This document shows, piece after piece, positions 18,584 through 27,292 of a DNA stretch of 64,000 nt (position 1 is its first letter; every line of letters begins with the position of its first letter). Below the pieces are notes generated by a model, which saw nothing but the letters and a program-made list of their open reading frames with translations, was not told the DNA's origin and did not search any database. The DNA comes from Streptomyces sp. B3I8 (lineage in GTDB: Bacteria; Actinomycetota; Actinomycetes; Streptomycetales; Streptomycetaceae). Location of the stretch: assembly GCF_030816915.1 (NCBI RefSeq), contig NZ_JAUSYN010000001.1:248001-312000 (forward strand), in the 5' to 3' direction. The position numbers were made by a program, and so were the translations under genes.

Positions 18584-19474
18584 GTGCTCGCGCCTCGGTC
18601 CTTGCCTGTCGGCCCGTTGCCGGACGAGCCGGTGACTACGGTGCGACCCGTGGTCCCAATCATCCGGAACGGGGATACGTTCCCCTCAGGTGTCCTGCAC
18701 GGATCCACGGCACGTGACATCGCACGGCTGACGAACCCCGGACCGACCGCGGTCATCGTCCCCCGGGAGGAACATGCCGGCTGGCTGGACGAGTTGGCCG
18801 AGCTGGTGGTCACGCGGCGGCTCGTCATCGCCCGTACGACACTGACCGCGGTCTCCCTCGACGATTTCGCCCGCTGGTTCCGCGCCGCCCTCGCCGATAC
18901 GACCAGGGCCGTGTCGGGTCCACTTTTCGACGACATGACGGGGATCGTGGAGCAGGTCATGGCCACCACCGATGTCGGGCGCGTGACGGTGCGGGTGTTC
19001 ACCGAGGCCCCCACCCGCCGCTGCGGGTTCCACGTCGACACGGTCCCACCGCAGGCGCCCACGATCGGTGCCCTACGGGTCTACAACGGTCCGACGACCG
19101 AGTACGTGGCCTGCGACGACGTGATGAGCATGGCGGCTTTCTACGCCTACCTGTCCCGCAGGGAGCGGTTGTCACGGGCGGCGGGCGCCGGGGCCTGCAG
19201 CGTGACAGCCACCGGTTCGGCGCCCGGCCGGCTGATCGCCATGGACGAAGCACCCTCGTTTCTGCGGCCCCGCGCCCCCGTTCACCGGGTGCCGCGCGAC
19301 GCGACCGTCTACTTCAAGCACATCGACGTACGACAGCACTGGTCACCGCATCCCGTGACAGACGTGTGGATCCACCGATCGCCCATGCAGGGCGCTCCAC
19401 GGCTGGTCCTCAACGTGTCCCCGGCACAGCCCGTTCCCACCCGCCGCGGTCGGAGGCCAGAAGCACGTGGGTGA
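18584..19474 (+). CDS. DUF1826 domain protein with HxD...HR motif
   Basis: A 296-residue protein (GTG start). The core matches DUF1826: CGFHVDTVPPQ, LRVYNGPTTEYV, FKHIDV and WIHRSPMQGAPRLVLNVSPAQ. H150-x-D152 and H264-R265 are arranged like the metal and co-substrate ligands of Fe(II)/2-oxoglutarate oxygenases, which would fit its neighbours, but that role for DUF1826 is my inference. No signal peptide. Its 3-prime end overlaps the convergent glycosyltransferase-like gene by 65 bp. A later GTG (18632) is a possible start. Confidence 0.75.
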   Translation: MLAPRSLPVGPLPDEPVTTVRPVVPIIRNGDTFPSGVLHGSTARDIARLTNPGPTAVIVPREEHAGWLDELAELVVTRRLVIARTTLTAVSLDDFARWFRAALADTTRAVSGPLFDDMTGIVEQVMATTDVGRVTVRVFTEAPTRRCGFHVDTVPPQAPTIGALRVYNGPTTEYVACDDVMSMAAFYAYLSRRERLSRAAGAGACSVTATGSAPGRLIAMDEAPSFLRPRAPVHRVPRDATVYFKHIDVRQHWSPHPVTDVWIHRSPMQGAPRLVLNVSPAQPVPTRRGRRPEARG

Positions 19475-20336
19475 GGGCGGGCAGCGCGGAGTCGAGGGGA
19501 CGCAGCAGGCGAAGCACGCGCGCACCCGCGCGGACCGGCCCGTGATGGGCCATGAACCAGGCCCTCGGCCGGCGCGCGGCGGCGACCACCTCGAGGACGG
19601 CGGGCACCACGTCGTCCTCGCCGCCGAAGAAGATCCCGGTGAAAGGGTTGACGTACTGCCAGCCGCCGAGGATCGCCTGATTGACGACGACAGGCACATC
19701 GAGGCAGAGGGCCTCTGCAAGCACCCTCGGCGACGCGTCGAGAACCGCCGGCACGAACAGGCAGCGCGCGGCGGCGATCACGGCGAGCAGCAGCGGCCAC
19801 TCCAGCGGTCCTGTCAGCCTGACGCCGGGCAGCGGTTCAGCGCCAGGAGGGGCGTCGACGACCAGGATCCGCAGGTGCGCCTCCTCGGCCAGCCGGCGCA
19901 GGCAGCGTGCGGCGAGCGGCCAGTTCTTGGCCCGCTGCCGCCAGGGTTCCGCACCGGATACGTGGACCACGTCCGCGACCAGTTCCGGGGGCAGGGTTCG
20001 TGCCGCCAGACGCGGGTCGACGCGCAGCGGGTCGGTGAAGTCGGACTCGCTCACCCGGGCCCGCGACCCGTTCGGCGGAAGGAAGCGGTCCGGGTCGCGG
20101 AAGCAGTGCAGCCATGCCTCGCAGAGCAGTCCGTAGTCGCGTTCGTCACGGAATCCCGCCCCCGGGAAACCCAGGCAGCTGGTGGCACCGGCGAAACGGC
20201 AGCCCTCGGCTGCCAGCTGATTCAGGCGTACGTGCTGGGCGCGTGTGACGACGGGCGCCCGGACCACCACCCACGGCAGTACCTCGCCGCAGGGACGGGT
20301 CACCCGGAGAAAAGGTGCGCCTGCGGAGAGGTCCAC
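19410..20336 (-). CDS. Glycosyltransferase-like protein (GT-B fold)
   Basis: A 308-residue protein (GTG start with GGAGG at good spacing). The C-terminal half has the layout of GT-B nucleotide-sugar domains: ILVVDAPPGAEPLPGVRLTGPLEWPLLLAVIAAARCLFVPAV is a strand/helix series, followed by SPRVLAEALCLDVPVVVN, which corresponds to the donor-site motif E-x(7)-P of group 1 glycosyltransferases, and GGWQYVNPFTGIFF. The N-terminal half is short for a full GT-B protein. The start lies 49 bp from the divergent GNAT-2OG gene, so the two probably share a promoter region. The sugar and acceptor are unknown. Confidence 0.65.
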   Translation of the reverse strand: MDLSAGAPFLRVTRPCGEVLPWVVVRAPVVTRAQHVRLNQLAAEGCRFAGATSCLGFPGAGFRDERDYGLLCEAWLHCFRDPDRFLPPNGSRARVSESDFTDPLRVDPRLAARTLPPELVADVVHVSGAEPWRQRAKNWPLAARCLRRLAEEAHLRILVVDAPPGAEPLPGVRLTGPLEWPLLLAVIAAARCLFVPAVLDASPRVLAEALCLDVPVVVNQAILGGWQYVNPFTGIFFGGEDDVVPAVLEVVAAARRPRAWFMAHHGPVRAGARVLRLLRPLDSALPALTHVLLASDRGGWERAVPGTR

Positions 20337-20385
20337 CCGTCGTCCTCCACAACCGGATCAGGACAGCGACATGACAGGAGAGGCC

Positions 20386-21747
20386 ATGCCCCAGCCCATC
20401 AGACGCGACTTCTTCGCGGATCGCAACGGCGGCACGCGGATCGAGATCTTCGACGAGCTCAGTGACACCGCGAAGGCCGCCCTGTACGAGTTCTTCCGGC
20501 GGACGGGCGCACGGCATCTCATGGACGAGGTGGTGCTGCCCATGTTCCATGACGGCGATTCGCAGATCTTCGCCGCGGTCCGCGACCGGCCGTGGCCGCC
20601 GTGGGGTCTGGGCGCGCGCAACATCGTCGCCGTCCTGCAGACGCACCTGGTCTCCGACGGCTGTTGGGGGCTGAGCCCGGTGCACGTCGGCGATGAGAAT
20701 CTGACGAATATCGGGCTGTGTGCCGCCCTGTACAAGGAGGCGCTGGAGACTCTGGCCGTCGACCCCGGCGCCGAGGTGCACTACCTCGTCGCCGAGGACT
20801 CGAGGCTGGCCGACCTGGCCATGCGCCGTGTCGGCTTCAAGCGTACGGAGGATGTCTTCCTCACCGAGGCCGCGCGCTATCTCACCTATCGCGCGCCGGC
20901 CGGTGAACTGCTGGAGAGCCTCGGTCTGGCCGGGACCGACTCCGTCGACGTGCTCGCGGGCGCGGTTGAGGACGACGTGTACGAGCGCAACGCCGCCTTT
21001 CACGGGACTGTCCATCTGGGGTCGCGTGCGGAATGGACGGCGGACCGGATCAGCGCCCCGTCCGAGATCGCCCGCCTGGTGCGGGGCGGCCACTACAGCA
21101 AGCCGGCGGGAGTGCCGACGGGGACGGGCCGGTTCGAGAGGGACGTGATCGCGGAGGTCGCCCAGGGGGTGCGGGAGTTCCTCACCGAAGCGGAGCACCA
21201 CGAGCTCCTTCAGTATGTGCTGGACAGGGAATCCGAGTTCTCGGCGGCCACCGTCCGGCCGCGCGGGACTCGCTCCGCGGTGGTGGATGAGCGAATCCGC
21301 AGCAGCCTGGTCCTCGACGGGCTCGGTCGTTTCGAAGCGTTGTTCACGGAGCGCATCAAGGAGCAGCTCGAGGCCGTACGGGTTCGTCTGGGCCACCCGG
21401 CTTTTCCGCTGGGCCGTATCGAGCTGCAGGTGACGGCGAACGGCGACCGGGACTACTTCGGCATGCACCGTGACAGCGACGGCAGGGACACCCGCGAGCT
21501 CACGTTCGTCTACTTCTTCTCCGCCGAGCCGCGCCGGTTCTCCGGTGGGGAACTGCGGATCTTCGAGACGCTCGTGGAGGACGGGCAGGTCGTCCCCACG
21601 GATCGCAGCCAGACGATCGTGCCGCGTGCGAACCTGGGGATCTTCTTCCCGAGCCGGCACGACCACGAGGTCCTGCCCGTCCGGGTGCCGAGCAAGGCGT
21701 TCGCCGACAGCCGGTTCAGCGTGACCGGCTGGATCCACCGGAAGTGA
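20386..21747 (+). CDS. GNAT-like / Fe(II)-2-oxoglutarate hydroxylase fusion
   Basis: A 453-residue protein. Residues 1-190 contain a region reminiscent of acetyltransferases (VHYLVAEDSRLADLAMRRVGFKR, a typical beta4-alpha4-beta5 end of GNAT folds). Residues 270-453 form a prolyl-4-hydroxylase-like domain: YFGMHRDSD with H361 and D363, LTFVYFFSAEPRRFSGGELRIFE, H427 in RHDHEV and the closing RFSVTGWIHR. The three ligands are all present, so it should be an active hydroxylase. ATG 20386 is preferred because AGGAGAGG sits just before it; ATG 20371 in frame is an alternative. Its stop overlaps the start of the next gene (GTGA), so the two are translationally coupled. Confidence 0.82.
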   Translation: MPQPIRRDFFADRNGGTRIEIFDELSDTAKAALYEFFRRTGARHLMDEVVLPMFHDGDSQIFAAVRDRPWPPWGLGARNIVAVLQTHLVSDGCWGLSPVHVGDENLTNIGLCAALYKEALETLAVDPGAEVHYLVAEDSRLADLAMRRVGFKRTEDVFLTEAARYLTYRAPAGELLESLGLAGTDSVDVLAGAVEDDVYERNAAFHGTVHLGSRAEWTADRISAPSEIARLVRGGHYSKPAGVPTGTGRFERDVIAEVAQGVREFLTEAEHHELLQYVLDRESEFSAATVRPRGTRSAVVDERIRSSLVLDGLGRFEALFTERIKEQLEAVRVRLGHPAFPLGRIELQVTANGDRDYFGMHRDSDGRDTRELTFVYFFSAEPRRFSGGELRIFETLVEDGQVVPTDRSQTIVPRANLGIFFPSRHDHEVLPVRVPSKAFADSRFSVTGWIHRK

Positions 21748-23918
21748 ACGACCGGCAGGACGAACGGGAGGACAGCGGGCGGGAAGACAGCAGGCGGGAC
21801 GGATCGGAGGAGCGAGGGAAGGTCGCGGCATGGTCCTTGGTGGGCCATGTGGCGCTCCCGTCCGGCCGCGCGCAGCGGGCGGCGCGCGCGACGCACCACG
21901 GTCCCTTCCCCGATGTGCCGGAGCTGCTGGCCCGCAGTGTGCGGGCCGATGCCCGTGGAGTGCGCGCACGTTTCCTCTTCGCCTCGGCCGCGGCGGCCTC
22001 GGGGTTCTCCACGGCGCAGGATCCCGCACTGACCCGTCTGGGAACACCGGTCACCGGCCCGGTACGCGCTGTCCCGGCGGCGCCGCTCGTGGCGCCCGTG
22101 ATCATCGTCTCCCCGCCCCGCTCGGGCAGCACCGCGCTGTTCGATGCCCTGGCCCGCAACCCTGCCCTGGGGACGGTCGGCGGGGAGAGCGAGGGGGTGA
22201 TCGAGGGCGTGCCCGGACTCCATCCGGCGGCCCGCGGTTACGCCTCGCACGCGCTGGGTTCCCGGGATGCCGAAGCATGGGGAGGACCGGTGCGCGCGGG
22301 CTTCCTCGCTGATCTGCTCGATGCGCGAGGGCGACACCGGCCCGAGAACGGCGGCTCCCGCGCCGCGCCTGTCAGGCTGCTGGAGAAAACCCCGGAGAAC
22401 AGCCTGCGGCTCCCCTTCCTGCTGCGGCTGTTTCCGGACGCCACGGTCATCCACCTGCACCGCGAGGCCCGTGACACGGTAGCCAGCATGGTGCGGGCAT
22501 GGGCCCACCCGGGCTTCGTCAACATCCCGGATCTGCCCGGCTGGCCCCGGCGGGCCTGGCATCTCCTGCTGCCACCGGGCTGGCGGGCCTGGGCCGGCGA
22601 GGACCTCACGCGGATCGCGGCGCGGCAGTGGGCAGCTGCTGTGGAGGCGACCCTGGATGCCCGGGCCCTTCATCCGGCCGTCCCCTGGGTGGACGTCGAC
22701 TACGCCGAGCTGCGCGGCGCACCGGCCCGAACCCTGCGGTGGCTGGAGGCGGTACTGGGCCTGCCCGCAACAGCGCAGGGCAGGGACCTGCCGCTGTCGG
22801 CCACGACGATCAGTCCCCCACGCTCCGGCAAATGGCGCCACACCCCCGGCTTCGACCCGTCGGCGCTCGGTGCCGTGCAGGAGACCCTGCGACGCCTCAC
22901 GAACGGACGCACCACCATGCCCAAGTCCACCCCGGCCTCCCGGGCAGCCCAGGTCACACAGGCCACGCCGGAGGCCACCCGTGATCTCCCCTCCTTCGCC
23001 TGCTGGCTCCACGAGGTGGACGCCGACGCGTCGGACACCGCCGAGACCATGGGCCATCGCGACGGGATGGTGCTCGATGCGGCCGTGGTGCTCCAGGCGG
23101 GGGTCACCATTCCCCTGGGGCTGGCGCGCCGCGCCCGCTTCCGCGACCGGTTCCTGCCCGGCCACCCCATCCTGTGGACCGACGAACCCGCTACCGGGGC
23201 ACTCGTACCGTTCTGGATCCGATTCGAGGAATTCTGGGCGCTGCGCGAGCTCACCCCCGGGTGCCCCCTGCCTCCCGGATTCCCCTCACGGCTGCGCGCC
23301 TCGCTCACCGGAGCCGGTGCGCTCGGGGCGGCGGAGGTGCGCGCCCGGCGGACGGCTCTGGCCGATGACACCGTTGCCGGCGCTGCCGAGGAGTTCGCCC
23401 GCACCGATGTCTGCGGGATGGGCCGCCTGCTGCACCCCCGGCATCGCGAGGCGCTGCTCGACTATTACGAACGGCTCATCGCGACCGGCTCCTGGCCGCT
23501 CGGAGACGCACAGGTGAAAGGCCGTTACGGCTGGCACAACGAGTCGCTGTCACGCTTCTTCCACCATCAGTTCCGCGCTCTGGTGGGCCGCCTCGCCGGA
23601 CGGCCGGTGCGGCCGTCGTACTCCTATGTCTCCGCGTACCGGGGCGGCGCCGTCCTCGACCGGCACGTTGACCGCGAACAGTGCGAGTACACGGTCTCCC
23701 TGCTGCTCGGGGAATCGGGACCAGGCATTGAGGGCGGGTGGCCGCTGCTTCTCGACACGGGCCGGGGGTCCGTCTCCCTGCTCCAGCGTCCCGGCGAAGC
23801 CGTGCTCTTCAGGGGCACCCGGGTAGCGCACTGGCGCCCTCCGCTGCCCGACGGGAGCACCCACACCTCTCTGCTGTTCCACTACGTCCCGGCCGAGTTC
23901 TCCAGGACCCTGTACTGA
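21744..23918 (+). CDS. Sulfotransferase / 2OG-type hydroxylase fusion
   Basis: A 724-residue two-domain protein, GTG start overlapping the previous stop by 4 nt. Residues 115-390 are a PAPS-dependent sulfotransferase: 5-prime phosphosulfate loop SPPRSGST at 123-130, LLEKTPEN, and REARDTVASMVRAWAHP as the 3-prime phosphate site. Residues 560-724 resemble a 2-oxoglutarate oxygenase C-terminus: LDRHVDREQCEYTVSLLL with H641 and D643, GGWPLLLDTG, VAHWRPPLPDG with H696, and TSLLFHYVP. The middle (400-550) is not assigned. I infer sequential hydroxylation and sulfation of one substrate. I know of no common named family with this fusion. Confidence 0.8.
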   Translation: MNDRQDEREDSGREDSRRDGSEERGKVAAWSLVGHVALPSGRAQRAARATHHGPFPDVPELLARSVRADARGVRARFLFASAAAASGFSTAQDPALTRLGTPVTGPVRAVPAAPLVAPVIIVSPPRSGSTALFDALARNPALGTVGGESEGVIEGVPGLHPAARGYASHALGSRDAEAWGGPVRAGFLADLLDARGRHRPENGGSRAAPVRLLEKTPENSLRLPFLLRLFPDATVIHLHREARDTVASMVRAWAHPGFVNIPDLPGWPRRAWHLLLPPGWRAWAGEDLTRIAARQWAAAVEATLDARALHPAVPWVDVDYAELRGAPARTLRWLEAVLGLPATAQGRDLPLSATTISPPRSGKWRHTPGFDPSALGAVQETLRRLTNGRTTMPKSTPASRAAQVTQATPEATRDLPSFACWLHEVDADASDTAETMGHRDGMVLDAAVVLQAGVTIPLGLARRARFRDRFLPGHPILWTDEPATGALVPFWIRFEEFWALRELTPGCPLPPGFPSRLRASLTGAGALGAAEVRARRTALADDTVAGAAEEFARTDVCGMGRLLHPRHREALLDYYERLIATGSWPLGDAQVKGRYGWHNESLSRFFHHQFRALVGRLAGRPVRPSYSYVSAYRGGAVLDRHVDREQCEYTVSLLLGESGPGIEGGWPLLLDTGRGSVSLLQRPGEAVLFRGTRVAHWRPPLPDGSTHTSLLFHYVPAEFSRTLY

Positions 23919-23923
23919 AGCGG

Positions 23924-24772
23924 CTACTGCGGCTCGAGGAAGCCGACATGCCGGGCCTCGGCCTCCGTGACCCGGGGCGGGATCCGTTCCCACCTGGTGA
24001 CGATCCGCCGGCCCGCAGGGCGTACGGCGCGTACCCGCGTACGGGTGAAGCCCTCGGGCGCCGCTCCCGTCCCGAACATCGCCTCGGCGGCGGTGGCGGT
24101 GAGCAGCGAGTCCCACACGAGGTGGACCCGGTCCGCGGACCCGGCGTTCTCGGCCCCATGCACGCAGCCGTGATTGACCAGGTAGACGGTGCCGGCCTCC
24201 AGGTGATGGACATCGCCCTCGATCAGCAGGGACGCCTGCGGGCTGGTGACCAGCGGCAGGTGGAAACGGGCTCGTACGCCTACGGTGCCGGTCCGCGACC
24301 GCACGACGCTGTGTTCCTCGTGCGGCGCGAGCGCGGCACCCGGGCCGAGCACGTTGATCCGGAAGTTGACCAGGTGCGGCAGAGCTTCGGCCAACGCGGC
24401 CAACGCGGGGTAGCGCGCGCGATGGTGAAATCGCTTGCCGAAACACGACAGATCGTGATCCCGGGAGAAGTCGTCACAGCGCCCGGAGGCGTTGAGCAGA
24501 CTGAACTGCTCCACCCGGCCCCGGGGACCGGCCCATGCCGTCACGTGGCCCGTGGCGCCGGCCAGCGAGGGAGTGTGCCGGGCGCGCAACCGCTCCACCT
24601 CCGCGGCGAGTGTCTTCGTGGTCGGGGCGTCCGCGCGGAACAGCCGCAGACAGCGGATGCCGGCGCGATGGTAGTTGGCGTCGCGGATGCCGTACAGGAG
24701 CAGTCGCGGATCCGGGTCATGGCCCTGACCGTGGTGCTGGTCTCGATCTTCATCGGTCACCGGAAGGGACAC
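23924..24772 (-). CDS. Aspartyl/asparaginyl beta-hydroxylase-like protein
   Basis: A 282-residue protein. The second half has the AspH pattern: FRINVLGPGAALAPHEEHSVV (candidate metal ligand His in PHEE), VRARFHLPLVTSPQA (R-x-H-x-P-L strand), EAGTVYLVNHGCVHGAENAGSADRVHLVWD (second His and the 2-oxoglutarate-binding Arg). The N-terminus is a short charged leader without signal peptide. It ends 5 bp from the convergent sulfotransferase fusion and its start overlaps the end of the upstream pyruvyl-transferase gene by 16 bp, so it is co-translated with that gene. Confidence 0.8.
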   Translation of the reverse strand: MSLPVTDEDRDQHHGQGHDPDPRLLLYGIRDANYHRAGIRCLRLFRADAPTTKTLAAEVERLRARHTPSLAGATGHVTAWAGPRGRVEQFSLLNASGRCDDFSRDHDLSCFGKRFHHRARYPALAALAEALPHLVNFRINVLGPGAALAPHEEHSVVRSRTGTVGVRARFHLPLVTSPQASLLIEGDVHHLEAGTVYLVNHGCVHGAENAGSADRVHLVWDSLLTATAAEAMFGTGAAPEGFTRTRVRAVRPAGRRIVTRWERIPPRVTEAEARHVGFLEPQ

Positions 24773-25569
24773 CTCTCCAGGAGCAGGTCCAGGTCGGGGA
24801 GGTTCATGGGGAGCGTCGCGAAATCGCCCAGCGCTGCCGCGTCCAGACAGGCGCCGGCGGGACCGACGGACACCGGTGGCGGTACCGGCACCCCGACAGA
24901 GAGGAAATAGTCGTGAAACTTGCTGCCGTCACCGCTGGGCAGGTCCCGGAAGCTGATCCAGACAGCGGGAATCCCGTAGGCGTGGCTGAGGACGATGCCG
25001 TGCAGGCTCGACGAGGCGACCAGGCAGGCTCCCATGAGCTGCTCGACGACGTCCTCGACGCTGCTTTGCACATCGACGAACTGCCAGCCCTCCGGGACGC
25101 CGCGCCGGGCCCGGGCCTTGTCGGCGAAGTGCGGTACGACCGCGGGCCGTCCGCCCGCCCGGGCGGGGCGACGCGGCAGGTATCTCGGCACCAGCAGACC
25201 AGGGTCACCGTAGACCGGGAGGCACGCCGCACCCGACCGCAGAGCCGCCTCCCGGGTGAGTGGTCCCCGGACCGCGAGCAGTTCGGCGCGCGGATCGACG
25301 TACTCGCCGGCCTTCATCACGCCCGCTCCCCACACCACGCAGCCCGGCCCCGCGAGCGCGACCACGCTGCCCGTGACGAAGTGTTTGCGGCCCGGGGCAT
25401 GCGGAGCGACCCACCGGGCCGGGGCTCCGGAGATCCGGCGGATCAGCCAGGGAGTGAGCCTGTCACCGACGTTGCCCTGGCTGGGCGCCCGGCACCAGAA
25501 GGCGGGTACGGCATCGACCACGTCACTCACTGTAGCGAACGGATCGCTCTTTTCATTCGCACCTACCAT
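24757..25569 (-). CDS. Polysaccharide pyruvyl transferase family protein
   Basis: A 270-residue protein with the family hallmarks: GNVGDRLTPWLIRRISG near the N-terminus, GAGVMKAGEYVDPRAELLAVRGPLTRE, VYGDPGLLVPRYLP and ACLVASSSLHGIVLSHAYGIPAVW, the conserved S-S-x-H-x-x-I-x-x-H-A-x-G-I-P segment. Members transfer pyruvate from PEP to sugars or act as related glycan-modifying enzymes. ATG 25569 has AGGGAA upstream; GTG 25530 is an alternative that would remove the overlap with the divergent gene. It is the first gene of a two-gene minus-strand operon. Confidence 0.85.
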   Translation of the reverse strand: MVGANEKSDPFATVSDVVDAVPAFWCRAPSQGNVGDRLTPWLIRRISGAPARWVAPHAPGRKHFVTGSVVALAGPGCVVWGAGVMKAGEYVDPRAELLAVRGPLTREAALRSGAACLPVYGDPGLLVPRYLPRRPARAGGRPAVVPHFADKARARRGVPEGWQFVDVQSSVEDVVEQLMGACLVASSSLHGIVLSHAYGIPAVWISFRDLPSGDGSKFHDYFLSVGVPVPPPVSVGPAGACLDAAALGDFATLPMNLPDLDLLLERCPFR

Positions 25570-26307
25570 CGGGATGTTCCCTGGTTGAGGTATGCGCTGG
25601 CGGCCATCGGGACGTGGTGCCACGGGTTCGCGGAAGTCGTCGTGATCACCCCGCGCACCGGATCGGCCGCTGTGCGCCGAGCGATCGGCGGCGACGTACG
25701 TCTGGAGATCTGCCCGGACTACCGGGACGACTACCTGGGGCAGCAGGTGAGCAAGGTGTACGCGGACGAGTTCACGGCCGCCGACCTCATCTGCCATGTC
25801 GACACGGACGTCATCTTCACCCGCCCTGTCTCCCCCGCAGACCTCCTGGACGGCGGCCGCCCGTGGATCGTCCGCCGGCCGGTTTCCCAGCTCGGTCGGC
25901 ACCGGCCCTGGCTCGCCCCGACGGAGGAGTTCCTGGGCCGTTCGGTCGCCTACGACTTCATGCAGCAGCCGCCCTTCACCTACCCGCGCCGCCTCTACCC
26001 GGAAGTGCGCGCCCTGTCCCTCGAGCGTCACGGAATCCCGCTGGACCGCTACGTGGCGGGTCGGCCGCCCCGGGGCTTCTCCGAGTTCAACGTGCTCGGT
26101 GCCCACGCCTACGCCACTCACCGCACCGAGTTCGCCTGGTACGACGCGGACACGGCGCAGGTGCCGCGGTTGTGCAGGTGGTACTGGAGCAGAGGCGGCA
26201 TCGACGCCGATGTGCGGCGGGAGCTGGAAGGGATCGTCGGCGGTCCCACAGAGCCGACGCGTTCCCCGTCCGACGCACGGACCCGGTCGGCACATCCTTC
26301 GGCTTGA
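25543..26307 (+). CDS. Glycosyltransferase-like protein (possibly DUF6492 type)
   Basis: About 255 residues. The start of the fold is clear (IALFIRTYHRDVPWLRYALAAI, a GT-A-type first strand and helix), followed by EVVVITP, LICHVDTDVIFTRPVSP with a DTD motif that likely binds the metal-nucleotide sugar, and GFSEFNVLGAHAY. It is probably a nucleotide-sugar transferase. The true start is unclear: no ATG or GTG sits at the expected place. TTG 25585 would cut the first strand, and the next upstream ATG (about 25396) would lie well inside the divergent gene. The coordinate given marks where family-like sequence begins. The 5-prime ends of the divergent pair overlap or nearly do. Confidence 0.65.
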   Translation: MALFIRTYHRDVPWLRYALAAIGTWCHGFAEVVVITPRTGSAAVRRAIGGDVRLEICPDYRDDYLGQQVSKVYADEFTAADLICHVDTDVIFTRPVSPADLLDGGRPWIVRRPVSQLGRHRPWLAPTEEFLGRSVAYDFMQQPPFTYPRRLYPEVRALSLERHGIPLDRYVAGRPPRGFSEFNVLGAHAYATHRTEFAWYDADTAQVPRLCRWYWSRGGIDADVRRELEGIVGGPTEPTRSPSDARTRSAHPSA

Positions 26308-26947
26308 GAGGGACCGGGGGATCCGGTCCGGCGCTCCGTCCCCGATCACGCGGGAGAGGCACTCCACGGCTCCCTTTCTCCGTCATGTTCTCCGCGGTCC
26401 TGGAACAGGGCCGGTGGTTTTGTCCGCTTCGGGCGACAGTGTTTGCCGGTCTGTTTCAGCAGCATCTGATGCTCAGTGGGACACCTGCGATGTCGCCGAC
26501 CCGATCAGTCCGTCAGCGACCGCAGACATCCTGCGCCTGTCCGAGGACCTCGTCGAGCACTTGGTTCTCGGTGACCGGTCCTTGTGCTCGGCAGAGCAGA
26601 CGGTGAGCCGCTCGTCGCCCCTGATCCCCGCGAGGTGATCATCAGCCGGTCGTACCGGTCCGCGCTCGCGAGGCCGCGGAGGGGAGCAACGACGCTCAGC
26701 GAGGGATCGGTCTCAGGGCGCCTGGCGCAGTGTTCGCGATGCCGCCGTGACCGCTGTCCCCGCCGCGTGGACAGCGGTCAACCGCCCTCAGCGGGGCCCA
26801 GGTCCGCGGGAGGGGGTGTCGCGGACCTGGTCGCACGGCTTCCGCGGCGCTGTTCCTCCGCGGGGTGTCCGGCCCTCGTGGAGGGGCCGGACTGTTCCGG
26901 CGAGCGCTGCCGCCTGACGCCGGCGCCCTTGCTCGTGCCGGGGGCCG
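26308..26947. other. Intergenic stretch, no gene supported
   Basis: About 640 bp between the glycosyltransferase-like gene and a convergent small gene. Open frames here have atypical composition and no recognisable motif. A lower-GC part (26390-26600) may be decayed sequence. Confidence 0.5.
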
Positions 26948-27175
26948 TCAGCGCCAGTAGTCGTTGGCCGCCGCGATGGTCGCGAACTCGATGGCCACGA
27001 CGTGCGCGATGGCGACGAGGCTGCCCGGGTCCTCGGCGTACGCCGGCCGCAGCCGGCCGCGGACCTCCGCGTCGGGCTGGGTGGCCTTGACGGTGCCACG
27101 GGCGAGTTTGATCGCCAGGGCGCGGCCCGCGTCGGGGTCGGCGGTGATCAGGGTGTTGTCGGGCACGAGGCTCAT
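26948..27175 (-). CDS. Small protein of unknown function
   Basis: A 75-residue protein with a strong GGAGGGGG ribosome-binding site before the ATG. It is mixed in charge with a helical C-terminus (SLVAIAHVVAIEFATIAAANDYWR) and no clear family. The promoter region contains a near-ideal 19-bp palindrome 14 nt before the start, indicating regulated, possibly autoregulated, expression. Normal codon bias supports it being real. Confidence 0.6.
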   Translation of the reverse strand: MSLVPDNTLITADPDAGRALAIKLARGTVKATQPDAEVRGRLRPAYAEDPGSLVAIAHVVAIEFATIAAANDYWR

Positions 27176-27188
27176 GGCCCCCTCCTAT

Positions 27189-27207
27189 TCATTGGGAGCC
27201 CCAATGA
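27189..27207. promoter_or_regulatory. Palindromic operator TCATTGGG-AGC-CCCAATGA
   Basis: A perfect 8+3+8 inverted repeat 14 nt upstream of the small minus-strand gene and about 85 nt before the DUF5519-like gene, inside a locally AT-rich patch. It has the shape of a TetR/MarR/ArsR-type operator; no cognate regulator is adjacent. Confidence 0.65.
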
Positions 27208-27292
27208 TTAATTGCCCGTTTGGTCATGTCAATGCCTATCCGGTGGCGGGGCCGCGATCTCCACGTGAACGCCCGGCGGTTCCGGCCTGTCC

